Of a DNA stretch of 64,000 bases, positions 1-11,227 are shown piece by piece (within the stretch, counting starts at the first letter, position 1; each line of letters starts with the position of its first letter). A model generated the notes under the pieces. The model saw only the letters and a list, made by a program, of their open reading frames with translations, was not told the origin of the DNA and did no database searches. A program made the position numbers and the translations under genes. The DNA is from Cliona cf. orientalis (taxonomy: Eukaryota; Porifera; Demospongiae; Clionaida; Clionaidae): positions 2,976,001 through 3,040,000 of the forward strand of contig OZ005697.1 of NCBI GenBank assembly GCA_963930775.1, read 5' to 3'.

Positions 1-1704
1 GGAGAGGGAGAGAAGGAGGAAGGGAGAGACACAGATAAAAAACATTAGTTAGTACTAGCTACCGCCCAATTGCAAGTATACGCTCGGGGTTTTCAGCTAG
101 TCTTGTCTCCAGCCTGGCACGCGAGACTAGTTTTCAGCTTTAATGTGAGTTACTTTAACACAGGCTCATCCTCTGATGTAAACTGGTAAGGCTCACCCCC
201 ATCCCTGGACTTTAATATGCCGATACACCACTCGCCTCACACACACTTTGTCAATATTCAGATATGCTTACTTGACTATAGAGAAGGAATCCTTCCATCT
301 GGATGACGATGCCTCCTCCCTAGAAGCTTGGCAGTACACAAGGAATACTCTTTTTCTTGTCCTTTATGATTTGTTTTTGGGCAGACTCTATAAATCTTCG
401 AGAACATATGGAAAATACCACGCGGTTGTACTGAAATTTTCTGATTTTTGATGCCGTGTAACTCTAGAACGGCTCGATGGAAAAACTTCGTTCCAGTCTT
501 AAATTGTAGAGCAACACAAGAGCTATTGAATGGTGCTTGAATCATGGGAATCCATCCAGGGGAACCAAAACGTACCACTTTTTGCGCGAGGCACTTTTTG
601 TGAGCACTTGGGAGTAGCATGCACAAAAGCGCTTGCCGCGGAGCTCATGAATGTCTCCGGGTTATGGGACTTGAACGAGAAGAAAGTAGAAGAGTTCCTC
701 TGTCTTCTCGTCTTTGTTTGGAGTCCTAGAAGTGAAAGATGGCCTAGATAGAACAAGTAAGAAAAATAGATAAAAAACGGCAAAAATTGCATGCACTGGA
801 ATGTGCCACCGGATGATCTGCAACAATTGGACCGCTGGCTTAACGGCTGATACAAGTAAATTTGATATCATAATCATAGGATAAACAGTAGGTGCTCATA
901 AAGGTATTATATCCCCTATCCCTTACCATTTTCACTGTTGATTTACTGGGGGAGGGGGGAAGCCCTACTATGCTTGTTTCAGTATGTCAATGGAGCATAG
1001 TATGGTATGGGTAGGTTAATTGCCCAAATCCTGTACTATAATAATATTATACACTTCTAAATTTTTGTGACCTTTGTATTTGTACATCATGTGATGTCAG
1101 CAATTAGGTGAGCAATATCTGACCTCCAGTGTACTTAAGGGGATGATTTTCAGTCAACAGCACTAACCTTTCACCCACAACAATACCAACCCAACATATT
1201 CTAAGACACCTGTACATGTGTGTACCTGACCCTTATGCCCATCTGAATTTGGTGATAATGCATTGCTAAAAATTGAATTGACTGGCATGGTGTATGCATG
1301 CTACTGTGGATCTTACTGTTGATTTGGTAATCATTACCTTATTGGGTGTGTTACTTTGACCTTACTGGGCTGCCTACCTGACACTGGGATGCTTAGGAAT
1401 TGCATCCATGGGTCTCCTGCCATAGACAGCCTTCTGGGAAACCCACTGTTTATGGAATATGGTTTAGATTTTTGTTTATTCCTTACTTCCCACTGAACTT
1501 CCCACAGAGGAAAGTGACTGTTCATGGGTAACAGCCAGTGGGAAGTCCCAGTAGTTTCACTTAATATGTTTCAATAGATCAGAGCTAGGGTCTACTAATG
1601 GGAGATTAGTTAATCAGATTATTAGCGTCAAGGGACATAACATTATAATGCATGATTGTATAACATGTGCATGCGTTGCTGTTGTCTTTTTTTATATTGA
1701 ACAG
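1..1704. other. SPG11 intron, 5' end of window
   Basis: This stretch precedes the first exon I can support. It opens with a short purine-rich run (1-35). Small open frames on both strands between 248 and 877 do not resemble spatacsin or any family I know and lack convincing splice context. I treat the stretch as intronic; earlier SPG11 exons probably lie upstream of the window. Confidence 0.5.
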
Positions 1705-1786
1705 ATTTTATGAAGAATTTGTGCTGAGAAGCAACTATGAGGAGTGTGGAAATTATCTCAGGGAGTTCAACCTCAGCATTGACAAG
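1705..1786 (+). CDS. SPG11: Spatacsin exon a
   Basis: An 82-bp exon with acceptor ...gaacag|a and donor aag|gtaagt. It begins with the last base of a split codon and ends in phase 0. The peptide runs FYEEFVLRSN...LSIDK, with paired Glu and Tyr residues. By itself it is weakly diagnostic. It is assigned to spatacsin because it joins in phase to the next exon on the same strand and because the later exons are clearly spatacsin. Spatacsin is a large cytosolic and lysosome-associated alpha-solenoid protein. With spastizin (ZFYVE26) and AP-5 it acts in lysosome reformation after autophagy; that role comes from vertebrate work and is not visible here. Confidence 0.6.
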
Positions 1787-2393
1787 GTAAGTAAGTGGAA
1801 CGCTTGTGACTCCATTGAAATGAACACTTTACTAAACTACGCTGGGCAACATTTAAGCTAAGTGGTATTGTCCCTAATTAGACTAATGAGTTGTTAAATT
1901 TCCCTTATGGTCAAACCCATTGGCAAGTGATTGGAGACTGCCAAGTTGATGTTGGTTGATAGTGTACTTCCTGGGATGTAGCGTGCCCCTATTGGTACAT
2001 GGTGTACATGTGTGCACATGCATGTACAATTTCATGCCTGTGTGTACGTGTATGTACATGTGTGTATGTACATGTACATATGCATATACCACATGGATGT
2101 ACACATGTCATGTATAATTACTCACAATGTCCTATATGCATACTTGTTGTTAGTTGCCTAGCAACCAAAATTTTTATACGCAATTTGCTGGCTATGGGGC
2201 CGGGAAGGAGTTGGGTCATCATAAAGTAGGCCAATGATGAACAAAGGTCAACTACCAACAAAATAGTTATCTGCCAGTAGATAACTATTATATGCATACG
2301 CTCACACAAACACACACACACACGCACATACACACGCACACTTAAACATACGCATGCATACATGTACATACACACGTACCTATATGTACCCAG
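1787..2393. other. Intron with GT/CA microsatellites
   Basis: This intron lies between spatacsin exons a and b. It contains a long alternating GTAC/ACATG-type purine-pyrimidine stretch at about 1985-2110 and a CA-rich run at 2296-2345 close to the next acceptor. No gene was seen. Confidence 0.7.
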
Positions 2394-2568
2394 GCGTCCA
2401 GTGTTGGCTACAGTGGTACCGTAGGAGACCTCCTCTGGGTCCAGCAGGTGGCCAGCATCATGGCCTCTCACATGCTCATGGTTTGCCCCACCCCTTTTGA
2501 GCGCTCTCACCTCCTGCGACTACTGGCGGAGGCTGGCTTCGGTAGAGGGAGGCAGTTCAAGTGCCATG
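2394..2568 (+). CDS. SPG11: Spatacsin exon b
   Basis: A 175-bp exon with acceptor acccag|gcg and donor catg|gtaact. It starts in phase 0 and ends in phase 1. The translation includes GYSGTVGDLLWVQQVASIM followed by CPTPFERSHLLRLLAEAGFG. The CPTP-[FY]-E...LL.LLA..FG pattern is what I recall from animal spatacsins, in the middle to C-terminal helical-repeat region. Base composition is clearly more GC-rich than the flanking introns, as expected for coding sequence. It splices in phase to the exon at 4471, with a single G completing a Val codon. Confidence 0.8.
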
Positions 2569-2886
2569 GTAACTATTATTGAATTTACATGCATGCATAT
2601 GACATAATATTGTATGTTTTTCAACTAGCAATGTAGATTTCTCTGGTGCTTTGTAACATGGTCATTACTTAATTATCTATCTGCATTAATTTGTTCCTTG
2701 CATGCAAGTGTACAATTCCAATGAGTTGTAGTCGTAAGACCTTATTGGGGGTGCATCTCAACATGATTGAATACACTCTTGCAACAGTCTTATTTGCCCC
2801 TGACCCCCTGACCTACCCCTTTGATCACCACATGCTTCTGGTAGTTAGTAATTTGCCAACAAAACACTTGGGCCATTGCCTTGGTC

Positions 2887-3104
2887 TCTAGCAGTACCTC
2901 CAAGTATACGGATTTATCAGTATTTTTACTGAATTCTGACCATAAATACTGATAAAATACTGAAAATGGGGGGAATTCCGTACATAAATCGTATATGGAG
3001 CTCTTTGTAAAATACTGAAAAATACTGAAAATGTATGCAAAATACTGAAAAATGGGAATATTTATACTGAAATGTAGGAGAACAGCTTGGAGGCACTGCT
3101 CTAG
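2887..3104. mobile_element. Small MITE-like inverted-repeat element
   Basis: The ends form an imperfect inverted repeat: CTAGCAGTACCTCCAAG on the left and CTTGGAGGCACTGCTCTAG on the right. The roughly 220-bp interior is built of degenerate AATACTGAAAA repeats. The structure suggests a non-autonomous DNA element, with no coding capacity. I found no second full copy in the window, so the family assignment is open. Confidence 0.5.
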
Positions 3105-4123
3105 GTAACAGCCAACAAAGACTATACTATTATAATACTAAGTACCTATATACGTATGTACACTCACAGTGCCAAGGTGCCAGGTGCCAGGTGCCTTACA
3201 CAGCATACTGAAATTTAGCTATTGAAGGTGCAATAAATCAAAAATCCCTTGTGGTTCTGTGTATATAGTAACTGTTATATAATATTACTGTATCAGCTAG
3301 CCTAGTTTATCACTGAATCACTGCTCCAACCCCCAGTCTGCACTCTTGCCACTCCCTTATTCCATTCAACCCCACACCCCTCACCCCACCCCCTCATTAG
3401 CTCCTGCAGTACACAACCCTCAATAGCATAAACAATTAGTGGAGTATGTGGAGACCCTCTGTTGCCATGGTAACTGGGCTAGGTGGGATTCTTACAGCAC
3501 CTTTATCAAAACATCTAGCTTATTGATCCAAAATTAATTCATGGGATATTGCATAATTACATGTATGTCATTTGAGATGGCTCATTGGAATTGGAATGGA
3601 GATATAGAGACAGCATGCTTGTGTTTGTCCAAGGTAGTAAATTTCAGCCATTGTGTAGCCACAATACCCCTGAGGGCCACTGTAGTAGTGAATAACTTCA
3701 TCTCATTAATTTTGTGTCAACTGTTGTGATAATGTGAGTATACTAATCCAGACAAACATAAACACATTCCACAGACAATTGTTCAAGTATTCAATTAGTA
3801 TGCACCATTGAAGATTGTTGGTTTAGCTTATTAATTCCTGAAACATGTTTACTGTTTAAATTCCAGTTGTTAATTATTCAGTTATGTACCAGTATTTCAT
3901 TCTCCAGAATAGCTATTATGTCCGCCATACATCTTATGTCAACCATCCTAGACTAGCTTATACCAAGGGCTTATCGAGCCGCTAAGCAAGGATGCTTACG
4001 CAGCTCGAGAAGCCCTTGCTTATGCTGATCATTAATTATCATGGCCTAATTATGCAGATGATTCTATCTAAAGCCCAGTGGAATACCTTTTCTATCGAAA
4101 TGCAAAATATCTCACTTCACTTT

Positions 4124-4151
4124 CCCCCCCCCCCCCCCCCCCCCCCCCCCC
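4124..4151. repeat. Poly-C tract (28 C)
   Basis: An uninterrupted run of 28 cytosines in the intron. Its exact length is probably unreliable in assembly. Similar G runs occur at 8849-8879, 11939-11978 and 40665-40682. Confidence 0.9.
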
Positions 4152-4470
4152 AGTGAATGAGCAAAAATACATTCCATTACTGAGTATCAGTTGTTAGGAT
4201 TCTCCCCACACTCGTCGGTCCTGGTAAACTACGACCAGTTCCTAACTCAAGTTTACCACTACTCACCTAGTACAAAACCTCATGGTCATTATGCATGCTT
4301 TGGGCACCACTAATCTCATAGTACAACCTAGGCATGCAGTCACATAATTATGATAAACCCCAGATTATTTACCTACATGTATGCATAGCCTACTGAGTTG
4401 GCTATCTTGTAGCAGACAGTGGAAGGCTGATAGCATTATTATGTCTACTTATTTTTTGTTGTGGCTACAG

Positions 4471-4595
4471 TGTTGGACTTTCATAATCTTCATCAGATGA
4501 GCCTTGTGCTGAGTGAGGCTGGTCTGGCCAGCGATGCTGCATTCACTGTCAAAGAACACTTCTCAATCACACCAGGGCTCAGCTCCCTCCCAGAG
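4471..4595 (+). CDS. SPG11: Spatacsin exon c
   Basis: A 125-bp exon, acceptor ctacag|tg and donor gag|gtatgt. The first two bases complete the split Val codon from the previous exon, and the exon ends in phase 0. The peptide is VLDFHNLHQMSLVLSEAG..., then SDAAFTVKEHF and a short Ser/Pro-rich tail. It is the last spatacsin exon before a 30.4 kb intron that contains the transporter cluster. The next exon in phase is at 35022. Confidence 0.75.
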
Positions 4596-6420
4596 GTATG
4601 TACACATACTATATACCGTAGTTAATCGAATACAACGCATGATCCAATTTAACGCAATAAATTTTACGAATTCTCATAACGTTTATAATATATGGAGCGA
4701 TTGACAGAAAAACGCGCGTTTTTCAAAATTGAAATCATTCCATGCATTATATACAGTACATCCTGCATACATACCACTCTCTGCCTAAGTTGGACACATA
4801 ACTATAATCATTGTAATTAATCAATGTGATTAGATCCTAATTTGTTGCTTTGAGTTCCTTAATTGTTTTATTAGGTCAGGGATTTCCCCCTGTCAGAGTA
4901 GTCTGGGTGCTAAACAGTTTCACTTGTGTAGATAGTAGATTCCCATCTAATTAGTGGTTGCCAGGCATTGGCTGTCCATTGTGAGAAAGTCATAATTGGA
5001 GTTAAACTACCACAGTGGTTGAATTGAAGGGAATACACTGTGGTTTCTAGCTGATAGTATTCCCACAATACTACAATAAATTTGAATATTTGAGCAGGTG
5101 TACCAATTCATGCATACCTGTTCTAAAAATAGTTTGTCACTATAAATACATTTGTAGCTGCCAACTGGCACTTGCCTTTAACTTTGAATTTCATCATTTT
5201 ACTTCAACTGCTGCATGTACATCCACCAATGGATTTCTAGTTCTACATGTATGTCCAGGAATAGATGATTCTAATAATAGCACCACCAGGCTTTTTTAAG
5301 AACAAGGGACATGACTCTGTACTAATTTATGCTGGATCTAGCTCTGTGACCTGATTGGTTCCTGGCTGTAATTAAATCAGGTGTTTATTCTTCCAATGAT
5401 AACTAGCAATTACAAATATATCTGAAAGGAGGTGTAGGGATTTTTTTACCTCCCTTTTAGAGTGCCCATTTTATTCATTAGCTAGTTGGACATGTGCCCA
5501 GCAAACCTAGAGTACCCGGTACGTACCCCTTTGGAGCTAATTGCAGTGTATTAGGCCATGGTAATAAAATAACTGATTTCTCAGACACATAGAAGCTTTT
5601 CATAGCATGCGGGAGGGCGACTATTTTTTTATATTTTTTTTGTACCATCGGATCAATGAATATTATCAATTGCACGCACAGAAAAAAGTTCATGATCCTA
5701 TCATAGCCTTACCAGACTATGAATATCAATTAAAATTACTTTCTCTGGAACCTTATGGACACATCTTTTAGTCTGTCACTGGTACAAACATCGTAGCTAG
5801 CTAATAACTGGACTAGCAGCTAGCAATTATTATAGCTACATATATTTCTTGCACACACGAGGTCAAAGGTACGATCACGTGATCATTTTGACCTTTGACC
5901 TAAAAATTAAAAAAATTACCCGGTTGAGTGCTACTTCCTCTGACTAGTACCGCTGGCTGAACTTTACGTGTTCTCTTGGCTTACGTAATGCCATGGATTT
6001 ATAAAGCTAGCCTTGCGCTATATATAGCACGCATCAATATTAAGGGGGACTGCAGCGTACCATACCACTACCAACCTGAAGTTTGGAAGCTGCTCTGCGC
6101 TATCGAGTTTGTCTCTGAGATTGAACCATCGAAATTTATCACTATCCATAGTCAAAGTTAAAAGTTGGTCTTAGAGTCCTCCATGATTGTTGGCGCCGGT
6201 ATTGATATCAGTGTGTATGCATTATATTGATGACCTTACCATATGCACCATAATGCATTATAATATTATTATGGTCAAGTATTTCATTGTTACAGTAATA
6301 AACATACATTTTCGCTAATTAGCTTAATTAATTGACCTCACTCCAATATTATAATCATAGTGTACTAAACCTATTATCAGTAGGTCTACTAGTTAAATAT
6401 AATGTACATAAATTGCTTTA
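4596..6420. other. Proximal part of 30-kb intron
   Basis: This is non-coding sequence between exon c and the 3' end of the first transporter copy. A fragment at 4614-4640 begins TACCGTAGTTAATCGAATAC, the terminus style of the MITEs elsewhere in the window, but I could not find its other end. The striking palindrome at 5860-5901 is listed separately. An open frame at 5976-6161 has no recognisable product. Confidence 0.6.
5860..5901. promoter_or_regulatory. Near-palindrome: two DR1 sites around CACGTG
   Basis: The outer arms AGGTCAAAGGT and ACCTTTGACCT are perfect inverted repeats of 11 bp. The centre GATCACGTGATC is a perfect 12-bp palindrome containing a CACGTG E-box. On the - strand, 5901-5889 reads AGGTCAAAGGTCA, an exact DR1 element of the type bound by HNF4/RXR-class nuclear receptors. 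On the + strand, 5860-5872 is a DR1 with two mismatches at its end. The site lies about 540 bp beyond the stop end of transporter copy 1 and inside the SPG11 intron. Function is inferred from motif shape only. Confidence 0.45.
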
Positions 6421-6436
6421 GTTCAAATGTACTGTG

Positions 6437-8096
6437 TCAAATTACATATTTTGAGTAGTAGCGTTCTGCATATATCTGTTCGTTAGGCAGTACATCTTCC
6501 CTCTTCCTTTTCTTGTACCACCTCATCACAACAGCTGAAGCTGCCATCATTATCAACAGGTATATCAGTAGCGTCAATAAGTACCAAAATCCACAACTCA
6601 GAGTTCCCGTTCCCCATTCCAATGATGTCGTCTTGAAAGGCAGTAACAGCCCTTGTGAGAGCATTATAAAGAAACCTAATAGGGCATAAAAGATGCCAGC
6701 AACCAGGCCCTTCATAGAGTAGGGTACTTGGGCACAGTAAAACTCCAAAGCACCGATTAAAACTAGCAGATCAGAGATAGCCATAAGAGCCTCCAGTATA
6801 ATTATCCATCTGTAGTCTAGGGTCTCACTCAGAAAGTTCAGGCTGTCATGTGGTTGGTAAAATACACAGGAAAGGGTGGCATTGCTTGAAGATGTGATGT
6901 GTGTGTAGTGTTGGCGAGCATAAGTCATCAGTGCTAACATAATAGCATATCTTACTATGCGTAGTGTGAATGCTGTAAAGATTTTTTACGTGGCTTTGAA
7001 GGATCGGTAGACATGAATGAAACAGAGAGTGGACAACTATCTCGTAGAACGGTACGATCAATAGTGCAATCATGAAGTAAAAATTATTGAATATATACTC
7101 TGGAGTGTGCGAAAGTGCATGTATAAACATATTTCTTAGATCATTAGGTATAGAGCGATCTTCAGTAGTCATACCAAAGAATGCACACCCTACGACAAAG
7201 ACCAAAACTACTTGAAAGAGAGTCTTCACATCTTCCACCTGTTCTGTTGTGAACGGTCCTCCATATTTGCTCTTACCGAAGTCGATACGAGAAGGAAGAT
7301 CCTCCTCACCTGTGTATGTGAAGGCACTCCTTAGTCTAGGGCTCTTGTGCTTCAGTGCATACTTTATCACCCCATAGACTGTCTTGAATGGGTTTTGAGT
7401 CACCGGCTCCTTGATCAGTACCTTGTTGAATAAAATACCCAAAGTCATAGCTAGAGTGAGCTTTAGACACACCAACAGGGGTACAAGTAGTTTGTACTCC
7501 TCACTGATGTACAAACAGGCTGTACTCACTGTAGCTGCGCTGCTAATGAATGCCCAAGAGTACCAAGTGACAAATGTCTTGATTTCACTCGATGATGCAT
7601 CACAGAGTTGGTCAACTCCAAACTGGATAACATTGGCTTGAAAACCACCGTATCCCAATGCTAGTGGCACTAAAAAGAGATGCAATACCTTGCTTAGGTT
7701 GTGTAAATCCAGGCTTTGTAAGATGATCAAACTTGTTGTCAGCAGTAGCGAGCTGATCCACATAGTGCACATACTAAAACAGAGTACCTTGTATCGTCCA
7801 AACCGAATATCAGCTAGCCATCCAGCCAGTGGTATCGTGAAGCCCACACTGATGTGTAGCATGGCATACACTAGGTAACTGTATACTCTCGATACATTGT
7901 AGCTGATGTAGAAATACAGAGATGATATACAGTGGCTCCAGATTAGTATGAGAATTGCACCTCTGTTCTTAACCCTCCTCAAACGGTACCTTGGCTTGAA
8001 GCATCTCCTGACTTGCTTACTTGATTTGTTTGCTATCGATGAAGTATTGTCTGGATTAATCAGTGGACTTAGGCTTCTGCCCTCTCTGTCAGCCAT
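6437..8096 (-). pseudogene. POT/SLC15-like transporter copy 1 (frameshifted)
   Basis: This copy belongs to the proton-dependent oligopeptide transporter (POT, SLC15-like) branch of the major facilitator superfamily, a multi-pass plasma- or endomembrane protein. The first ~370 residues are open from the ATG at 8096 (MADREGRSLSPL). The T run at about 6981-6987 has one extra base relative to the sister copies, shifting the frame inside HVKFF. The C-terminal part, including the PYSMKGL motif and the Lys/Arg-rich tail, continues in another frame to the stop at 6437. I chose the ATG at 8096 over an upstream in-frame ATG because sister copies begin there. It could be a recent pseudogene or a sequencing error in a homopolymer; reads would decide. 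Confidence 0.75.
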
Positions 8097-8146
8097 CGTT
8101 GCACTTTCTCTTTCTTGCTCTGCTCTACTCATATGGAGCAACATTG

Positions 8147-8156
8147 CTATATAACC
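8147..8156 (-). promoter_or_regulatory. TATA-like box upstream of copy 1
   Basis: On the - strand this reads GGTTATATAG, about 50 bp upstream of the copy 1 ATG. The same box and its flank (GGGGTTGGTTATATAG in copies 1 and 3) recur at the same place in copies 2, 3 and 4. That marks it as a conserved core-promoter candidate. Confidence 0.45.
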
Positions 8157-9502
8157 AACCCCATGCTTGCATAACATTGTTTCATTTACACGCAATATAA
8201 AAAAAATGTGTATATAGTATACATATATGTATATCCCATACCAGTTTATATATTTAATTTATGTTTTGTTGAAGTGAAGAAGTTAAATAATGTTTTATTT
8301 GTGCTAAATAAACAGATAATGTTTAGAATATTTGGTCATTATTGTAGTTTCTCTTTGATCTGCTTTACTAGTATCAAGCGAAATAAGTATAATATATAAC
8401 TATATTATATGTCACTTACAAGTATGTTTTAACATAGATATTATAAACTTACGTACGTAAGTCTATAATATCTTTTGTTTTAATGTCATAATCATGGGAT
8501 AACGTGGCTAGTATGTATGATCAGTGCATGCTCACAAAACATACACACTTTATGTAGCAAACGTTTTGAGGGCAACGCAAGATTTATGGTCAACTATATA
8601 ATATTTTATTAGCAAATTTGGCTTTCTGCCTATCAAGTATGGGGCTGTGATCCCTAACTATGGCTGACTCAGTGGTTTAGTATGAGCTGTACTACCGGTC
8701 ATACTTCTACTGGTGAAACAAGTGACAGCAGTTCATACTTAGCCTGAGAAGGAATGAGTCTAGAGATTCAAGAAGTGCAGAATAGACTAGCTAAATTTTG
8801 AGCTCAAATACCTCAATCCTACTTGCAATTATATGCTCAAAGATTCACGGGGGGGGGGGGGGGGGGGGGGGTGGGGGGGTTAGCATGCTAAGAAGCCAAC
8901 AGTAGTTTCACCATAATATTATGTTATCAGAATGATCATTTCTGATTACCATTCTTAGCAAAGCCATGGACACTTTAACAGATTAGATTAGTAGTAGAGC
9001 CTACAAGGTCGTGGGGTTCACGTGGGATGCCAGATCTGCTTACACAGCTATTTTTGATGTGTCTTGCACTCTGTCACTGAAAGAATAAGACTCCATCAGG
9101 AGGATCATCTCTTGCCATAGCTCTTCCAGAATGGGTGCTGTTAGTCTGATCGAGTGGGCAGGATGAGTTTAGTAATACCTCTAATTTCTAATTATCACGT
9201 CCAGACTACACTATGGGAAACCACACTCTAACACTAATTATTTGTACTATAATTTAAGAATGTGTGGGTAAATTAGTAGATGGAGGTAGTCTTAATTCTT
9301 ACAGATATGCAATGTTGAGAAAATTCATTACAATAATTATTATGGTCAAGTATTTCATTGTAATAAACATACATTTTCGCTAATTAATTGACCTCACTCT
9401 CATATAATCATAGTGTGCTAAATCTATTTTCAGTAGGCCTATTGTAGTACTTCTACTAGTTAAATACAATATATGTACATAATCACTTTAGCTCAAACTA
9501 TA
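8157..9502. other. Spacer between transporter copies 1 and 2
   Basis: No gene seen. It contains the palindrome at 8437-8472 and a G run at 8849-8879. It is closely paralogous to the spacer 11228-12611 and partly to 15540-15900 and 23240-24150. Confidence 0.7.
8437..8472. repeat. 36-bp imperfect palindrome, spacer 1
   Basis: GATATTATA-AACTTACGT pairs with ACGTAAG-TCTATAATATC around a central ACGT. A sister copy at 11513-11548 differs at one base in the arm. The function is unknown; it may be a small foldback insertion carried along by the duplication. Confidence 0.6.
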
Positions 9503-11167
9503 TCAAATCAGGTATTTTGAGTAGTAGCGTTCTGCAAATATCTGTTCGTTAGGCAGTACATCTTCCCTCTTCCTTTTCTTGTACCACCTCATTGCAATAA
9601 CTAAAGCTGTCATCACTATCAACAAGAATATCAGTAGCGTTAACACGTACCAAAATCCACAACTCAGAGTTCCCGTTCCCCATTCCAATGACGTCATTTT
9701 GAAAGGCAGTAACAGCCCTTGTGAGAGCATTACAAAGAAACCTAATAGGGCATAAAAGATGCCAGCGACTAGGCCCTTCATAGAGTAGGGTACTTGGGCA
9801 CAGTAAAACTCCAAAGCACCGATTGCAACAAGCAGATCAGAGATAGCTATAAGAGCCTCCAGTATAATTAACCATCTGTAGTCCAGGGTCTCACTCAGAA
9901 AGTTCAGGCTGTCATGTGATTTGCTAAATATACAGGAAAGGGTGGCATTGCTTGAAGGTGTGATGTGTGTGTAGTGTTGGCGAGCGTAAGTCATCAGTGC
10001 TAACATGATAGCATATCTTACTATGCATAGTGTCAATGCTATGAAAAATTTTACATGGCTTTGAAGGATCGGTAGACGTGAATAAAACAGAGGGTGGACA
10101 ACTACCTCATAGAGCGGTACGATCAATATTGCAGTTATGGAGTAAAAATTATTGAACACATACTCTGGAGTGTGCGAAAGTGCATGTATTAATATATTTC
10201 TTAGATTATTAGGTATCGAGCGTCTTTCAGTAGCAACACCAAAGAATGCGCACCCTATGACAAAGACCAAGACTACTCGAAAGAGAGTCTTCACATCTTC
10301 TACCTGTTCTGTTGTGAACGGTCCTCCATATTTGGTCTTACCGAAGTCGATACGAGAAGGAAGGTCCTCCTCACCTGTGTATGTGAAGGCACTCCTTAGT
10401 CTAGGGCTCTTGTGCTTCAGTGCATACTTTATCACCCCGTAGACTGTCTTGAATGGGTTTTGAGTCACCGGCTCCTTGATCAGTACCTTGTTGAATAAAA
10501 TACCCAAGCTCACAGCTAGAGTGAGCTTTAGACATATCAACAGGGGCACAAGTAGTTTGTATTTTTTACTGATGTACAAACAGGCTGTACTCACTGTAGC
10601 TATGCTACTAATTATTGTCCAAGAGTACCAAGTGACAAATGTCTTGATTTCTGTCGATGATGCATCACAGAGTTGGTCAACTCCAAACTGGATAACGTTG
10701 GCTTGAAAACCACCGTATCCCAATGCTAGTGGCACTAAAAAGAGATGCAATACCATGCTTAGGTTATGTAAATCCAGGCTTTGTAAGATGATCAAACTTG
10801 TTGTCAGCAGTAGCGAGCTGATCCACATAGTGCACATACTAAAACGGATTACCTTGTATCGTCCAAACCGAATATCAGCTAGCCATCCAGACAGTGGTAT
10901 CGTGAAGCCCACACTGATCTGTAGCATGGCAAACACAAGGTAACTGTATACTCTCAATGCAGTGTAGCTGATGTAGAAATACAGAGATGATATACAGTAG
11001 CTCCAGATTAGTATTAGAATTGCACCTCTGTTCTTAACCTTCCTCAAACGGTACCTTGGCTTGAAGCATCTCCTGACTTGCTTACTTGATTCGTTTGCTG
11101 TCGATAAAGTATTGTCTGGATTGATCAGTGGACTTACATGTAGGCTTCTGCCCTCACTGTCAGCCAT
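9503..11167 (-). CDS. POT/SLC15-like transporter copy 2
   Basis: An intact single-exon protein of 554 residues, within the usual 500-700 of POT carriers. By eye there are about twelve hydrophobic segments: near 48-66, 73-92, 113-130, 137-155, 182-199, 204-222, 298-316, 339-358, 372-392, 432-450, 466-486 and 505-526. POT hallmarks are GWLADIRFGRYK at 94-105 (the PTR2 loop between TM2 and TM3), QVEDVKTLFRV at 288-298 before TM7, and CAQVPYSMKGL at 456-466. The large polar loop at 231-297 lies between the two six-helix halves. A possible N-glycosylation site is Asn407 (NATL). The ExxER proton/peptide motif expected in TM1 is absent; TM1 reads NRGAILILIWSYC. The C-terminus is a basic, acidic and Tyr-rich tail. 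POT members move di/tripeptides, nitrate or other solutes; the substrate cannot be told here. This copy has two extra residues (HV) near the N-terminus. GVATERRS follows TM7. Confidence 0.85.
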   Translation of the reverse strand: MADSEGRSLHVSPLINPDNTLSTANESSKQVRRCFKPRYRLRKVKNRGAILILIWSYCISSLYFYISYTALRVYSYLVFAMLQISVGFTIPLSGWLADIRFGRYKVIRFSMCTMWISSLLLTTSLIILQSLDLHNLSMVLHLFLVPLALGYGGFQANVIQFGVDQLCDASSTEIKTFVTWYSWTIISSIATVSTACLYISKKYKLLVPLLICLKLTLAVSLGILFNKVLIKEPVTQNPFKTVYGVIKYALKHKSPRLRSAFTYTGEEDLPSRIDFGKTKYGGPFTTEQVEDVKTLFRVVLVFVIGCAFFGVATERRSIPNNLRNILIHALSHTPEYVFNNFYSITAILIVPLYEVVVHPLFYSRLPILQSHVKFFIALTLCIVRYAIMLALMTYARQHYTHITPSSNATLSCIFSKSHDSLNFLSETLDYRWLIILEALIAISDLLVAIGALEFYCAQVPYSMKGLVAGIFYALLGFFVMLSQGLLLPFKMTSLEWGTGTLSCGFWYVLTLLIFLLIVMTALVIAMRWYKKRKREDVLPNEQIFAERYYSKYLI

Positions 11168-11217
11168 CGTTTCACTTTCTCATTCTTTCTTTGTTTTGCT
11201 AGTACGGAGAAATGTTG

Positions 11218-11227
11218 TTATATAACC
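11218..11227 (-). promoter_or_regulatory. TATA-like box upstream of copy 2
   Basis: Reads GGTTATATAA on the - strand, about 51 bp upstream of the copy 2 ATG, in the same sequence context as copy 1. Confidence 0.45.

Larger units (their letters stand above)
2569..4470. other. Intron with MITE, hairpin and poly-C
   Basis: Intron between spatacsin exons b and c. It holds a MITE-like repeat (2887-3104), an inverted repeat at 3962-4018 (GGGCTTATCGAGC pairing imperfectly with GCTCGAGAAGCCC), and a 28-base C run at 4124-4151. Between these I see nothing gene-like; short open frames have no splice support. Confidence 0.7.

Noticed and set aside
276-855. Overlapping open frames of 110-116 codons on the - strand near the window start
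   Set aside because: No family resemblance, composition like the surrounding intron, and no consistent splice sites.
2118-2510. A 130-codon - strand open frame over exon b
   Set aside because: It runs through a CA microsatellite and antisense to a supported spatacsin exon.
5976-6161. A 61-codon open frame near the DR1 palindrome
   Set aside because: No recognisable motif and no splice or promoter support beyond position.
7411-8154. Open frames antisense to the transporter genes (76, 62 and 68 codons), repeated in every copy
   Set aside because: They recur only because the sense sequence is conserved. Their codons mirror hydrophobic sense codons and they have no start or splice context of their own.
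6846-8195. Using the upstream in-frame ATG at 8195 as the start of copy 1
   Set aside because: Sister copies start at the position of 8096. The extra 33 codons overlap the TATA-like box and are not conserved as protein.
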